NCBI RefSeq assembly: GCF_964204645.1
Contig: NC_134029.1
Span: 18,430,450-18,494,449, forward strand
Length of the DNA stretch: 64,000 bases
Reading direction: 5' to 3'
Origin: Tubulanus polymorphus
Lineage: Eukaryota; Nemertea; Palaeonemertea; Tubulaniformes; Tubulanidae
Shown here: positions 39,127 to 52,306 of the stretch, piece after piece
How the letters are laid out: every line of letters starts with the position of its first letter
Position numbering within the stretch: position 1 is the first letter of the stretch
Translations under genes and position numbers: made by a program
Notes under the pieces: model-generated
Told to the model about the DNA's origin: nothing
Seen by the model: only the letters and a program-made list of their open reading frames with translations
Databases searched by the model: none

Positions 39127-42100
39127 TCAAGCAGTTTGATCTTCCACATATTGCACCCATTCATGCGGCGTCACACGTCCAAACTAAAAAGATAAACAAC
39201 AAAATATAGTTTATACAGATAACAAAGTAATCAAATTATTACACAGATACTGAAAAGTTGTTTAACAATATACAATATTCATGTACCTGGAGATTTCAAG
39301 AATTTGGGATAGTACTTTAGTAATTGATCATGAGAGAAAATCTCTGAAGACGCCTTGTGGCCAACTTGAAGCTATCTGACTTTTACATACTGGTCATATC
39401 AATCCAGGGTTCTGGGTTAAAATTCTGGTGACCACAGAGTTTCCTAGTGGAAGGTTACGAACAGTATTCCTGGAGATGACTATTAGAATATAGTTGAAGC
39501 CGTCAAATAAACTACTAGCTCTAGGAAACATTTTCAGACTTAGTTTTTCGTTATTATTGTGGGATTCTCTCTATATTATCCAAACTTTAATTGCCTCAAC
39601 ACACCTCAACCATGTCAATTACGACCCAAGTAGTAGACAGCAGATTGAGAAAATTGATTTCAAGACCGTTAAGCCCATTATGGGCATGATAAGCTGATTC
39701 AAGGTTTCTTCTTCTATATATCGATGGGGAAATGAGACGTATAAGAACCGTTGACCAAGGAAGAATAGGAATGCCGATTTGCTATGAAGATAGTCACTTA
39801 TTCTACAATAGTAAATGTACCTGAATAGCAGTGATTTCATCAAGGAATCGGTTTGTGAGTTTTGCACCCTGATCCATCGTCGGTATATGCAGTTTTTCGT
39901 TTTTGTAAAGAATACTCTCTACCGGACAAACTAAGCATGCAGTTCCCGCTCCAAATATTTCTTTTACCTGTGAAATAGAATTACATGGTGAGAGGGTTAT
40001 ATGACACGTTATGTGATAAGATTAGAGCAAATATTTGTTTCAGTGTAAAACAAGTCTGACAACATTTTCTCTTATCAAATAAGTGTACATCATAAATAAA
40101 TTCCATAACAAGCAGCCTGTCAACTGACATAGCTCTGCTGTGTTTTAACCTCAATTTTCTTCATTTATCTTATGGCCCAACTGCTAAGGGCATCCTTAAA
40201 GGGATAAAATCCAAGAAAAGCTATCTAACTTAGTACCTGTTTGCCCACGGAATATGAATACCAAACTTGGAAAATATCTCTAAATGATGAGTAGCGATCA
40301 TAGGAATATGGACTCCATTCATTAGGGTAACCCATGGGGGTAAAATCCCTAAACAAGGAATCTATATTGTAATAGTCCTCGGCCCATAAAACAGTGTTGA
40401 AATATTTGGCAATGATACAATATGGGCCCCACACCCAAGGGCACCCATCTGTTCACAAGGGGGTTGAAACTTTAGTCATTTCCAAAAAATCATGCATCAT
40501 ATCCGAATGTTACTGTACAAGGTGCATTTTACAATAGAATTTGTGTGAAACCGAAGGTTCATCTAATGATGTAAATTAGATATTGTAAAGCATAAGTAAC
40601 CTTTAAAACAAAAGTTCAAATGCACTTTTACGGAACACCACCATTATCTTATTACCTATTATATAAGATCAAAAATTGGAAATTCATGAATGGGATTATA
40701 GGAAGAAAAAATTTGTTCAACTCTTACCCGTCCTTCTTTTAATGCCTTCACAACGTCTCCCATGTTGAATGATCTTTCCGAGACTTTGAATTCTCCCTGC
40801 GAAATAAATGATATTACAATAATCGAACGAAATCAATGCCTCAAATTAATTTATTACATACAATATCATCTATGTCCAGACCATATTCATGCTTGCATAA
40901 TCATCAATAAGTACAAGCTACCAGCGCAGTAACTCTAGATCAATAAGCTATCTTTAATATATCAGCTCAAAGAGTGATAGCTTATTGGATGGCACCATTC
41001 CCAACACTTCCATCTTGATTACAGGGGTAAACAAAATAAGGGTACTTCCAAAAAATCCACTCTTTATTCATTTATTTTTCATTATCACCATATTACGGTA
41101 ACGTCAACCCCCGATATACCGCCTACCACCAGGTTTTCTCAATGCACATCTCTATACAAATACTAAGTAAAACTCCCCCGATATACCGCCATACTCTAGA
41201 AACCGCCAAAATCATTCTGCATCGATGTGGGCAGTATATCGGGGGTTGACTGCAGTTTGTATGGTTTTCTAGAATGATAGTTTGAACATATACCATGGTC
41301 CTTTTTTGCGATCAGCCACAGGAATATCAAATGACTAGTTAGTAAATTCACAATCTTGGACATTAAGTACTTACCCAATTTTGTGCAAGTTCAATCAGAC
41401 TTTTCCTGGTTACTCCCGGCAATATGACACCGGTACTTAATGGAGGGGTGATCAATTCATTTTCTAAAAAAGAAATAAATTGATTAGAAATGGTTGATAT
41501 AATCTTTGTTTCAGTATTACGGTACGTAGTATGACTAAGACTTCAAATTGTTTTGTGTAACAGACCCTAGATTTTGAAAAAATTGCACATGCAGAAAGTC
41601 AAAATTTCAACAATTTCTCTATAAATTCTTATGTAATAAAGACATTAGACTCGACGTGAAAAGCAACAAGGCTTATCGGAATAAGGGTACTTGCCTCCAT
41701 TTTCGTTTACCCAATACATGAAAAGGTTCATAGTTCCGACCTCTGTAACTTGTTCATCCTGTCCGTACAACCATAGAACCTGTTGACATCCACGTTCTTC
41801 TGCTATTTGTTGAATATAAGTTGTCGGAGCGTAGTTTCTATGAAATCAAAACATAAAACAAAATATTTTTGAACTCTGATCCAAAAAATTTTAGTATTGG
41901 TACATTGCTGATTTTTAATTGTACAATATTGTTATCACATTGAGATAACAAAGTGGTGTTGCTTTGTTGCTTAAAAACAATAATTGCAACTTACGAGCCC
42001 ATTTTTGTGTTTCCGCTACCACCTGGCCAGGCACGAACGAATGCAGGATCAGCGAGAAGCGAGACCGGTTTCAATCCAGTCGGGAAATACGGACCAACTG

Positions 42101-44999
42101 GCGACAGAAGCACGAATAGTAAAGCTTCCTGCGGCGGACGAACTCCGAGCGATGGCTGTAAGATGAAGAAATATAGATAGCGGTTATCGTTATTTTTCAT
42201 CACAAAGTTGTTCAAAGATAGACTTGAATTATGCGGGTTACAAATTGGAATAATACCATCACAAAGGTACATGTATTACAAACTGGGTACAGTGGAACCT
42301 TGTTACGGTCAACTAGAACTAGAAAATATGTTTGTAATAACCCATAGTTCGTTACATACAGTAGGAAATTAATAAAATTGCCTTACTTCAAAATTCTATA
42401 TTTGTTACATCCGATGAACTGTTGTATCCGAGATTGTTGTAACGAGGTTCCACTGTACTTATTTCTATAAATTGTTTCAAATTTTGGAAAGATGATAAAT
42501 AGCTTGATATATACTCACATCTACAGCGATCATCGTAGGACGGAGATACAACGTGCTCGTCGTTGAATAAGGTACCCATTCTTGGTCGATATGAATCAAC
42601 TTTTTCATTAGTTTCACCAAAACATCTCCATCAAATGTCTGTGGAAAGTGGATGAAATTTAACCAGAAGAGATAACGAATAAGAATTAAGTTCTACATAC
42701 CGGTAAGTATAAGTCTAAATGATTGACTGTAAATAATTTCCGATAGAACTGGATCAGCCAGATTCAATATGGAGTAGGTTATTGAATTACGAGCTTGAAT
42801 TTGGAAAATTGTGGTTTTTTTTAAAGATTTCTAATTAAATACAGGAGTCAGGACTTTAATCGAAATTCGATCAGTTAATTCAAACCGACGTCACCTCTAC
42901 ATTTATACGAAAATGGCCAGTTTCAGAAAGCTTTCAAATCGGGTTCTTACACGCTACTTACGGGTAAAGTGGCCCTCACAGCCGAACTGTTCATTCGAAT
43001 CATGTTTTCACGCGGGCGAAACATTCGAATTTTATTATCGACTCCCCTGTATGCTTTCATACCTTCAAACAACTGTTTAAAAAGATACCATTTATATCAA
43101 ATAACGAGTAAAACATTTTCAAAAAAAGATTAGGCGTTAACTGGTAGGATCCTCCCCCTGGTTAAGGATTTTTTCAAGGACTTTTCAAGGAAATTCTTGA
43201 GACAATTTCTTTAATTTCGAAGAATATCAGAAAAATGTTTCCTCAAGAGACCTTCTAATTTCTGTAACAGATTCATAACAACACTTATCAGTCTATTTCT
43301 GATGCACTCTTAAGGTGTATCTGAATTTTCTTTTTTCAATTTTTCCAATAAGGCCTAGTAGAAATTTGCTGTGCAGGGCTTGAATTTGGGTAAAGATACC
43401 ATTAAAATCAAATGATGAAGAAAAATAAACATTTTCTTGCACAAAAATAGCTTGTGTTTTACTGGTGCTGTCGGGCCTACAAACATTGCTTGTACCGACG
43501 ATTTCTTCAAATTGCACACATTTTAACATTGTAACTTTAGCTACATTTGATTGATATTGTTGCAATTTTACAAAATCTTCCTCTTCAAACTTCAGAATGG
43601 CCTACTTACTTCATTCGCGTAATGAAGAACTTTCGCTCCGGGATGTAACTGCAATGGTTTGACGGGATGAATGCGAGGACTAGCCCAACCGACAGTATCC
43701 TTCCAATGTATGGATAGCATATGATCAGAAAAAGTCTGTCCGAAAACTAGACCATCTGGGCTTGGTTTCTCAGCTGGCTTATCTGTTAGTTCGACAGTTA
43801 ATCCTTCATACTGCAAAGACATAATCAAGGACAAAATATCTTAACAAATTATGATATATGAAATTTTCATTTTGCTATAGGCCTATTTGACTGATTTACC
43901 ACACTGGGGACATACAATTACAGGCTATTCTTATCAGTCAAATACAGCGAACTGTCACTAATTTCTGAGGGAAAGCAGGGAACTTCAAAATAATCTTTCC
44001 CGATTTGGATTTCAATTAAGTTAATAAAAACAAACCAATTTGCTTCTAAACTTTACACCTGGGGCTGGTTTTACAGACTGGTATCAACTCCTAACAGGGG
44101 ATTACTCAATTAGAATTCTAACCCAGAACAGTGGAATCAGATCTCTGTTTACTTTCGCAAGCAATGGCGGCAGGCAAGATTAATAAACTGAATTGTTAAT
44201 CACGAAACTGAAGTTTATCGGCACTCAAAACTTACCTTCAGTGGAGCTAAACTCAATGAACTGCATCTTCTTAAACTATTTTGGGAAAGTGCCTTCAGGA
44301 GAATATTACCCAAAACATTCTTTGACTGAAATTTCAATGGACATCATCTCACAAACTAAGCTTTTGATCAATTAAGTCTTATTGAAAACATGAAGTAAGC
44401 CTAACATATCTACATTGTGCAGCCACGACTATCGGCAGCCAAGTTTGTCTACTCATCTTCATAATAGGCACCTTTCGCCCTCTCTCCACCATTGACAGTT
44501 TATTGCCAGAAGGTTACGTCGGTGAACGTAAAAATACAGATAGAGCAAAAAATCAAGATGAAAATACTATCAAACCATCCTCGATGCCAGGGTCTGATTG
44601 CCTCTCTAAAAAATCTCAGGCTTTGTAATAGACAATGAAGGGTGTGTGGCCAGCATTTGTGTTGGCGTAAGCTTCGTCGGTTGAGGCAATCCAACCCTGG
44701 CAAGTGAGGATGTAGGCCTATCAAATAATTTTGATGAAACACTCTCTGCCCAGTTTGAAACGACAATAGAGTAAAATTCTAAAGCTTAAGTTAATTTCAA
44801 ACGTTTCGAATTTATTCTTTAGGCCTAATAGTTATCTTCAGGATGCTATCAATAAAGTAAACTTGAATTGAATTGACGACCGTCACGAATGAATGATGTT
44901 CGATAAAACTTCAAGACGTTAAATTTACGAAATACGCCGATGCTCAAATATCGCGGAAGACCTAGGTATACTCACCTGCGACATTAGAACGCACTTCAT
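39127..44999 (-). CDS. BCAT1: Branched-chain-amino-acid aminotransferase, complete
   Basis: Ten minus-strand exons join in phase to 1122 nt, 373 residues: 44976-44999, 43610-43810, 42962-43072, 42519-42638, 41995-42155, 41695-41837, 41375-41463, 40728-40796, 39821-39967, 39127-39183. The product is a fold-type IV PLP enzyme that transfers the amino group of Leu, Ile and Val to 2-oxoglutarate. Landmarks: [64 protein letters not shown] with the Schiff-base Lys at about 203, [22 protein letters not shown], and [12 protein letters not shown]. The CXXC (317-320) corresponds to the redox-active pair of the mammalian enzymes. The N-terminus (MKCVLMSQ) is short with no clear mitochondrial presequence, so a cytosolic form is likeliest; an alternative upstream first exon is not excluded. 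Confidence 0.92.
40170..40460. repeat. Dispersed copies of the 2600-3430 repeat family
   Basis: TATGGCCCAACTGCTAAGGG, ATAGGAATATGGACTCC, GTAACCCATGGGGGTAAAAT, CTCGGCCCATA and GGGCCCCACACCCAAGGGCA match the repeat units near the left edge. The copies lie between BCAT exons 8 and 9. Confidence 0.5.
41102..41252. mobile_element. Short pogo-like MITE
   Basis: CGTCAACCCCCGATATACCG at the left is inverted at the right as CAGTATATCGGGGGTTGACTG, with a third internal copy (CCCCCGATATACCGCC at about 41176). Right-end CAGTCAACCCCCG resembles pogo/Tigger ends. It is about 150 bp and lies in the BCAT intron between exons 7 and 8. Confidence 0.6.
41695..41837 (-). CDS. BCAT1: BCAT exon 6 with non-canonical GC donor
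   Basis: The exon encodes [20 protein letters not shown] through MYWVNENG and must end after GGAG to join the next exon (AA-AAT-GAA) as [11 protein letters not shown], the expected BCAT sequence. The bases following the exon on the minus strand are GCAAGT, so this intron is GC-AG. No nearby GT preserves the frame and sequence as well. Confidence 0.85.
42290..42455. mobile_element. Tigger/pogo-type MITE with TA duplication
   Basis: It starts CAGTGGAACCTTGTTACGG and ends GTAACGAGGTTCCACTG, flanked by TA on both sides (42288-42289 and 42456-42457). CAGTGGAACCTCGTTA-type ends and TA duplication are typical of the pogo branch of Tc1/mariner. At 166 bp it has no coding capacity. It lies between BCAT exons 4 and 5. 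Confidence 0.78.
44801..44842. repeat. Hammerhead-like hairpin motif copy
   Basis: ACGTTTCGAATTTATTC to ATAGTTATCTTCAGG. Read on the minus strand it gives CCTGAAGATAACTATT, then GAAACG, the same arrangement as 1561-1595 and 9312-9346. Confidence 0.4.
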
Positions 45000-46839
45000 G
45001 TTTATGTCAGGCGTTGAATCGGCTTAAAACAGCAGAAAATTCGAAGAACCAGGAAATAAAATGAGACTGTTAGTGTTGCGCAGAAACCGTAAAGGACTGA
45101 AACTGGTGACCGTGACGAATTATAAATAATAAAACAAATTCTTGACATTGCAAGGTGTTAAAATCAGTCAAATTATTTTTTTTCCCTGGATGATTAATGA
45201 TCAGTATTTGACAGTAAGCTTTCTGTTTTCAAGATCAATAATCAATGATAATGTTGATGGTGTCTACATGAATTGACGCGACATAGTATTTTCTTCCAAT
45301 TTCGAGGTTTCATCGATTAATTCACGTAAAAATGATCATTACAGGTTAAAAATTTCGTTTGTTTACAAATTTAACCAGTAGCTATGAGCTAACTGATAAA
45401 GTAATATCTTATGACCACAGGGACTTGACGCAAAACGATTTTGACACCTAGTATCCTAGGTCTTTTTCTAGGCTAGGGCTAGTAGGAGGAATAGGATACT
45501 GCCACTGGCCCCTGGGGTCAAAATCCTTATGTGCTAATGACTAAAGATCGGTGAGGTTTTAATCTTGTTGGCTATGCGTGCCACGGTTCCTTCTCTGGTA
45601 GTAGAGATATATGCCACCAATGACCGTGTAGTGTTCAGGTTCAGTAGTAGCGGTTTTTGTATTGTAAATCCAATTTTCTACTCTTCATATAGTCTAACCG
45701 GTCTAACTGCAGTTTGGGTCACCTATCCACTGGGTGGTGCTAGTGTTATTAAAGAATAGTGTTATGGTAAGGTTAGGTACATAACCATTAGGGACACCTA
45801 AACTGCAGTCATACCGTCTAACCTAACTGGTACTAGGCTACATTATCTGCTGGGCTCGGTTTCACAAAAAAGTTAAACGCAAATTTTTGGTGTAATTCCC
45901 AGTGGTTACTTCATGTTATCATGGTTTTTTTTATGGAGGACAACAATTCAAACTTAACTGTTTTTAGTCTAGTACCTAGCCGTCGTTCCACGAACCTGTA
46001 ACAACGACTGGTATTCAGACTAAACCGTTTTTCGTGAAACTGGGTCCTGGTCTTGCTAATTTATTGAGACTAGTGGTCATGGACTATCTTGGGTTTTAAT
46101 CCATCTCCTGTCATTGTGTACTAGTCTCTGCATGTTGCCAAAAAGAGCCAATTGTTGACCTCTTAATATGTTCTACATCATACGCCTGAATACCAGAATA
46201 TAGCTTACCGCCTATTTTTAATCTAGAAGATTTCTTTTTAGGCTTGCATTTTCTTGTAGGTTTAGAAAAAAGTAGTGTCTACATCCACCTGGTGCCTTTT
46301 ACGTCTACTCTAGGTCTATGGGTCAAACAAATTTCTATTGAAATTAGTTAACAGCAGAGAACAATTATTATCAGCTATAACGAATCTTGGATTTTATCCC
46401 AAATAAGAAGACCAATGTTTATTTGTTTGTAGAAATTCAGATTAAAGATCATATTTTGTATACTTTTAGTAGACTCTATACGATGAAAGTCTATCCATTT
46501 TCATGCCAGAGATCGCTTCGATAACAGCAACAATAACATTTTTCTGACAACAAATACATGTATAGACTTCAGACTGATATAAATCTCCGTGTTCAGACTT
46601 AATTAGCAAAACCCAGGGTTGATGATTTGATAATTCATCCTAATCTGACAGTTTCAGGGATTATCTAAATTTCATCATCAGAGAGACTCAAAAATAAAAT
46701 GATATTTTAGTTTAGAATAAATTATTAAGTCATCAACAATGGGATTTGCTAAGTAACTATATTGAATTCGTGATAATGCCAAATTTATTTGAACATGATT
46801 AAGGATTTCTAACTGTAGATATTATGAAATAATGTCAGT

Positions 46840-47185
46840 CATGGTTCCCACAGCACAGGGAAATTGTGGAAAACTTGGGAATTTTGTAATGATAAACCAC
46901 AGTTTGGAAATATTTGGGAATTTGAGAAATTCTCAAATCAGGAAAATATTTGGGAAATTTATTTACATTTCACGTATCGCATCATCCAGGGCAATTTTCT
47001 TCAGCGATGTCCTTAGAAAATTATCTTTATCAACCAGTTACCATTTAAAGGTTGACTGTAGTATGATCATATCTGTTCGTCTTTATGAAGGCCCCCATTT
47101 TCCATTTGTGAAAATTGAAAAATCACCCATGAAATATTTGGGAAAAACCTGGGAATTTATAATTCATGTAACTGTGGGAACTATG
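46840..47185. mobile_element. MITE with CATGGTTCCCACAG ends (hAT-like)
   Basis: Left end CATGGTTCCCACAG and right end CTGTGGGAACTATG are inverted repeats with one mismatch. The interior is rich in TGGGAAATTT-like words (GGGAATTTTG, TTGGGAAAAACCTGGGAA). The 119-residue open frame across it is fortuitous. Terminal GGTTCCCA resembles hAT ends, but no target duplication is visible. Confidence 0.55.
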
Positions 47186-47445
47186 GTATAAGATATTGGA
47201 TTAAAGTGATCTGGATTTTAAGCAGACTTAACTGAAGCAGCATCTTAACATGCCTTGCGATGCTAGTTAATCAAATTTTGACGGAATCATACTGACTGAT
47301 TACTCCTAGGTTCTAATGTACTGTATGGATGGTTGCAGACTGCTACACTGAGCTGCATGGATTTTTTTCTAATGCATATGCCTGCACATTCAGTCAGAAT
47401 GCGTAACCATCCTATTTCTGATTTTGGTTCGTTCGTTCGTTGCAG

Positions 47446-47557
47446 GCTCTTCTACTAGCGGATGATCGCATTTACAAGAAAGCTCGCCGCGCAATCGACT
47501 TCAGGATACTACTTACTTCTCCTCTGCAACTCTCGAAAACGCAACTAATTCTTCAAG
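47446..47557 (+). other. Possible isolated exon
   Basis: The segment follows GTTCGTTGCAG and is followed by GTAAAACG. It is CpG-rich compared with its surroundings and open in one frame (ALLLADDRIYKKARRAIDFR and on). I recognise no domain and could not find partner exons, so it may be an exon of an unidentified plus-strand transcript or chance. Confidence 0.2.
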
Positions 47558-50500
47558 GTAAAACGCATCTCTTATTTGCAATGTTTATCGCGTCATTCGT
47601 TTTATTTCGAAGAGGGATAATTTGATGAAGAAATCATGAATTGATGATCAATAAATCTTTTAATGAGTTGATATTGGCTCAATAGCAAGAAATAGATGTT
47701 TGAAATTCAATTTCCCCGCTGATATCTATGATAGGATATATGGATTGCGATAATCACGTGTAAAAGAAAGGAACTTTGAAAAATTTGAACATGTCAGGCA
47801 TTTTAAAATCCGAATCAGGAATGGTTTAATGTCATTCGAGCATTATCAATAACAATTAGCAGTTTACTTAGCAGTTAATCAAGCATTATTGATATATTTA
47901 GCAATTTTTTTCGGGAAATGTGATGTTTATTTTTTAGCTCTTTTCATACCTCTGGGACAGCAATGACACCTTTTCTATGGCAATAAATCGAGCTTAGACC
48001 AACTTTTGACACAGACTAAAGTTATTTTAGCTGAGTTAACTTTCGCTGGCCATTTTCTCGTTTTACAAGAGTCTTGCAGCTATATTCATTTACACATGGT
48101 ATTGATTGTGAAACAAACACCCCCCCCCCGTACTATCCTCCAAGCCATGGGGATATGATTTTTACTGAATATCATCGAAAATTACAGCTATGGACCTAAT
48201 TTGGTATCCCAAATTATTTTTTCTACAATTATGTCTTATGCCAATATAGATGCCTCGGGCTACAGCGATTTGTTGTGGATTGTGTCATTTTAGGCTTAAA
48301 TGATAATAAAAAGATATCACGTATGCCGTAGAAATGTGCTTACTTTTACTATCATAAAAGTGCTTACAAAGTGGTTAATTTTTCCTCAGTGTGACTGACT
48401 TCTGAAGAACCCTGTTATGATAAGGACGATGATAATTTATTTCCAAAAAAATGCTTTGTATTTCATAAAGCTTTTTTATAGAAATTAAAAAAACTAGCAT
48501 TTCTGGCCAAAACAGTAGAATGAATGAAATGATGTGTTACGGCAGCTTTATATTTATAGAGCTAGGAAAAATTCTCTGAAATATTTCTCATGGAGATCTG
48601 AATGGATTTCGAGGACCGCATTCGACGCGATTTGATCTATTGCGAGGTTTTCGATTTGTAAACGATGAAGATCACCTGGATGTTCGTGAATTCAGGTGTA
48701 TTCACCCGGTGAAGTTTTATCAATGAACTGCACATGGTTAAACACACGGCGATTGGTAGATTCTAGGCCGTATAACACGTGCTCAACACATAATTCCTTC
48801 CCTCTCCTCTCTCCCTCACCTGCGATTGTGGTATGTTTTAGACTGCGTTGAGAGGGCAATGGATTCTGTTTGCAGTTTTATCTGAGGCAAGTTAGTTTTT
48901 ATAAGCGTTTTCAATTATTTTTGCGTCGTATTTCAATTATTTGTTTTTCTTGAAAAAAAAAACGATCGTCAGCAAAAAGTAAGTAAATCTTTGAATAATC
49001 GTCGGTATTTTCTTTACGTATTAAAGATGTGACTGAGGTGTTGAAAGATTTTTAAAAAGATGTACGTATAGATTAATTATGCCGATGTTCTCAGGAGTAA
49101 TTACACACTTGACACCTCCGAGGATAAATTAGAGGGGCCAGATGCTCAAAAGTTGGTTATAGTTAACCGGTGGATAAATGCATTATTACCAATATGATAA
49201 GTCCACCAGTTAACTCTTACCGACTTTTGAGCAACCAGCCTCAGAATTATGCAGAATTCAAACTTTGAACAGGAGGATTTGTTCTCCTTCTGCCACAATA
49301 GCGAGTTAGCCAGCTATTCGACCACTGGTGGGAACAATTTTTGTTCGATAGATTTTTGATTTCATGCTTATTTTGGTTCTTCACAAACCACCTAACCTTC
49401 TGGACGACGAAATGATACATGGCGTTTGATTATGAAATTGAAAGTTGGAGTACATGTATATTTGGATGATCGGTCGGATTTAGATGATTTTTGTTCTCCG
49501 GAAATGCAATATACATAGGCCTCATTGTAAATTTTAGTTCCAGTTCGTGTAAACAATCTTCCATCTACTCCAAGCATTCAAGTGACTGATGGGGTTTATC
49601 TTTGTTGGTTGTCTAATTTCAGATTGACAAACTGAAGTAGGTAACTAGCGTTTTGGACATTATGATATTATTATTGGTTGAATATATGGGTTGAAATTGA
49701 GATATTTTTAGGGGTTACCGGTATGCCAGGCACAAAAGTATGATAGAAATCCTTTTGAAAAGTATATATTCAGGGGTGGATCCAGGGGCAGACTAAGACA
49801 GGAGCCGAAAGAAATGAAAAGGGCATGTAGACTGAAAACAATTTAATTAAGTATCCACGCAGCCAAAAACAAGGGTAATGAAAGTTTTAAACTTTCAGTG
49901 CATTTTTACACAATTTCTAGGCACTTGAAGGATATTTGAAATAAGAATATAAGCTAAATCTCTATGTGGCAGACTGCTATTTTATAAGTTGCGGGTGGAA
50001 AAATTGCCAGAAAATATTGCCATTGCATTTTCAAAAGGGCGCGGGGAAAATTGCGACGGGAGCACGTGTGCTCCTTGTGCTCCTGTCTCAGGGTTTCCAG
50101 CAGTCCTTCCAAGTCCTTCCAAGTCCTTCTTTTGGAAAAAGTACCCTGCGGAAAAATATTTCAATGTTTAAAATTGTGAACTTTCAACCTTGAAATAAGG
50201 AAAACAAATGGAAGAAAAAATAACTTCTCGCGTTTTTCGTTTCGCTTCGAGAATCTAGTTAGTTTTAGCGGTTCTCCCCGCTGAGTTGACTGAAGCTCGT
50301 GATCGAAGCAATCTTGACTTGTGAAAATCTGTTTTTCCTTTTTTTGCCGGAGCATAGCTGTTACTAATTACTTAGATTTTCTCGAGAAAGATGTTCGCTA
50401 TTTGCAAGCTGGGAAATATACTTATTTCAGCTACAGTAAACTTTGGCGAACTCGACAAATTGAGGAATATACGAATTCACCGTTGAAAGTAACCGAAGGA

Positions 50501-50819
50501 AATCCGGACCTGGTTGCAAACATAACCCAAAGGTTTAGTTTAGTTTAGTTTATGTGGGAACTCATCAATTACTTACAAGGCAAGTTGCAAAGAAAAATAC
50601 ATACACTATGAGCATGTTAGGGGTTCGAAAAATCCTAATGATTGTCGAAGTTTAACCCCTCCATAGATATGAGTACAAACTCTACAGTACAAAAAGCGGA
50701 GGAATCAGTGACAGCATCGAGGGTCTAGCACAGTGACGATGATATAAAAAAATAATGAAGTATAAGCTTAGACAACTTTTGTTTACTTCAGGTGATAACA
50801 AGAAAGGAGATTGAGTGTG

Positions 50820-51026
50820 GTTAATGGATGGTTGCAAGAGATTAATGCATGTATTTTGAAAAATAAGGTGGCGCTTATGATGACGCTTGAAAAAATTTAG
50901 AGATGGCCTATTACGAATGATTAGAGACAAAGAATTCCATAATCTCGGTCCTAATATATACTGATTGAAAATGACCGCTATGGAATAATTGAATATATGT
51001 ATCCTGTGTTCTCCATACGCTGGCAT
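50820..51026 (-). pseudogene. LINE reverse-transcriptase C-terminal remnant
   Basis: The minus frame contains LGPRLWNSLSLIIRNRPSLN followed by FFKRHHKRHL. The pattern G-P-x-L-W-N-S-L-x(2)-I-R-x(2)-P-S-L-x-x-F-K-x(3)-K is the typical end of the reverse-transcriptase protein of many non-LTR retrotransposons. Only this tail is present, so it is a dead 5'-truncated copy. Confidence 0.6.
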
Positions 51027-52051
51027 TTTGAAGGGGCTGCATTCATTAAGTATAATGATATCGTGGTTGCTAAAGTAGCAAGACTTTCAATCCCCCCCAA
51101 AAATTACAGAAAATTAAGCTGAATTTTGATGTTATCTATTTTTATACATTTCAAAGGAATTATCAGAGCCTCTCTCAATCCTGTTGTGGAGATCACTGGC
51201 ACCAAATATTTCCTCCAGGATACATTATGTGCAGCACATTTTAGAATATCCTGTGCCCCACGTAAGTATCCCTCAGAAATACAAATTTTACCCCGGAAAA
51301 TTATGATATTTCCTTCAGGATACATTACGTGGGGCATGTTAGAAATACAAATCTTACTCTGGAAAATTATGATTTTAACTCACAATTCTGTGACTTCTCG
51401 GTAGTAAGACGAATGAAAAACCTGAACGTCTGAATCAGTGCACTCGCTGAATGTATTCTTTTTAGACATCTCGATTAAAATTGCTATTCAATACATTGAC
51501 GTAAGGCTTTCAGATGTTTTCAGGGCTCTATAGAGTCTGCACGGTACCTGGGAAAAGATTTTTACGTCATTATTGATAATCTGGTCTAGTATCGGGCCCC
51601 TATCGGTATGACGTCATGTTTTCATCAGGCCATCCCCAGGAAAAGCTTGTTCCCTGTGTATGTTTACTAAACACTGGTTTTCGGTTTCGATTTCTTTGGA
51701 AACGGTATCAGGAATTCGTGAAAATTAGTTTTTTTAAATTTCGGTATCAGCTACGCTTTCGTGGATTCTATAGAAATAAAGGAATTAAAGGAAATTTGTG
51801 TGATGTCATTTCTGAGAGGTCTTTTCTATCGCTATTCTATTGAGATTCGCATTGCGACTTGTGTTGACCTATAGCACCAAATGAATTATGTCCGGATAAC
51901 CCACCCTTTCAAAACTCCCATACCTATAAAATATAAAACGTAATTTCGTAAGTTGTAACTTATAAAACCTTCTTCTTAAGTCGTGGCAGTTCAGGAATTC
52001 TGTTGAGAAGGGAAAAAAGGTTACAATTTTTTGTTTAGTTTTCATTGATAT

Positions 52052-52306
52052 GAGGAGCAGATCCGAGGGGAGGGCGCAGGGGTAAACCCCCCTAAAAATG
52101 TCAAGTTGCCCTGAAATTTCACCGGAAAATGAAATATATTAATCTGATACCCTAAAAAAGTTTAAATTCATAAACCTGTCGTCTGTGTATCCAAAAAATT
52201 AGAAATCTTTTCCGATGAGTTTCCTTTCCGGGGGTGCCCTATTGATTAGTGATGTGCCCTATTTTGGGGATCCACCCTTCCCTGAATCAGACCCTAGATC
52301 CGACCC
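52052..52306. mobile_element. Repeat inserted in the 3' end of the GPCR gene
   Basis: TGATAT occurs on both sides (52046-52051 and 52307-52312). The paralogous fragment near 54105 has uninterrupted TTCATTGATATCAG at this place, showing the 255-bp block is an insertion. It starts GAGGAGCAGATCCGAGGGGA and ends CCCTAGATCCGACCC. Related GGGTGGATCC... pieces occur near 34669 and 49775. Confidence 0.75.

Larger units (their letters stand above)
45000..52050. other. Intergenic region between BCAT and the GPCR
   Basis: No gene is firmly supported. It contains a MITE (46840-47185), one CpG-rich exon-like segment on the plus strand (47446-47557), a poly-C run near 48119, a LINE reverse-transcriptase remnant (about 50820-51026), a short tandem duplication near 51215-51370 and scattered degenerate repeats. 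BCAT promoter and 5' untranslated sequence should lie just right of 44999. Confidence 0.5.

Noticed and set aside
41102-41252. CRISPR-like array suggested by three copies of CCCCCGATATACCGCC
   Set aside because: Spacing is irregular, one copy is inverted, and the host is eukaryotic; it is a small inverted-repeat element.
46832-47191. 119-residue frame
   Set aside because: Its ends coincide with the inverted repeats of a MITE, and the sequence has no protein-like pattern.
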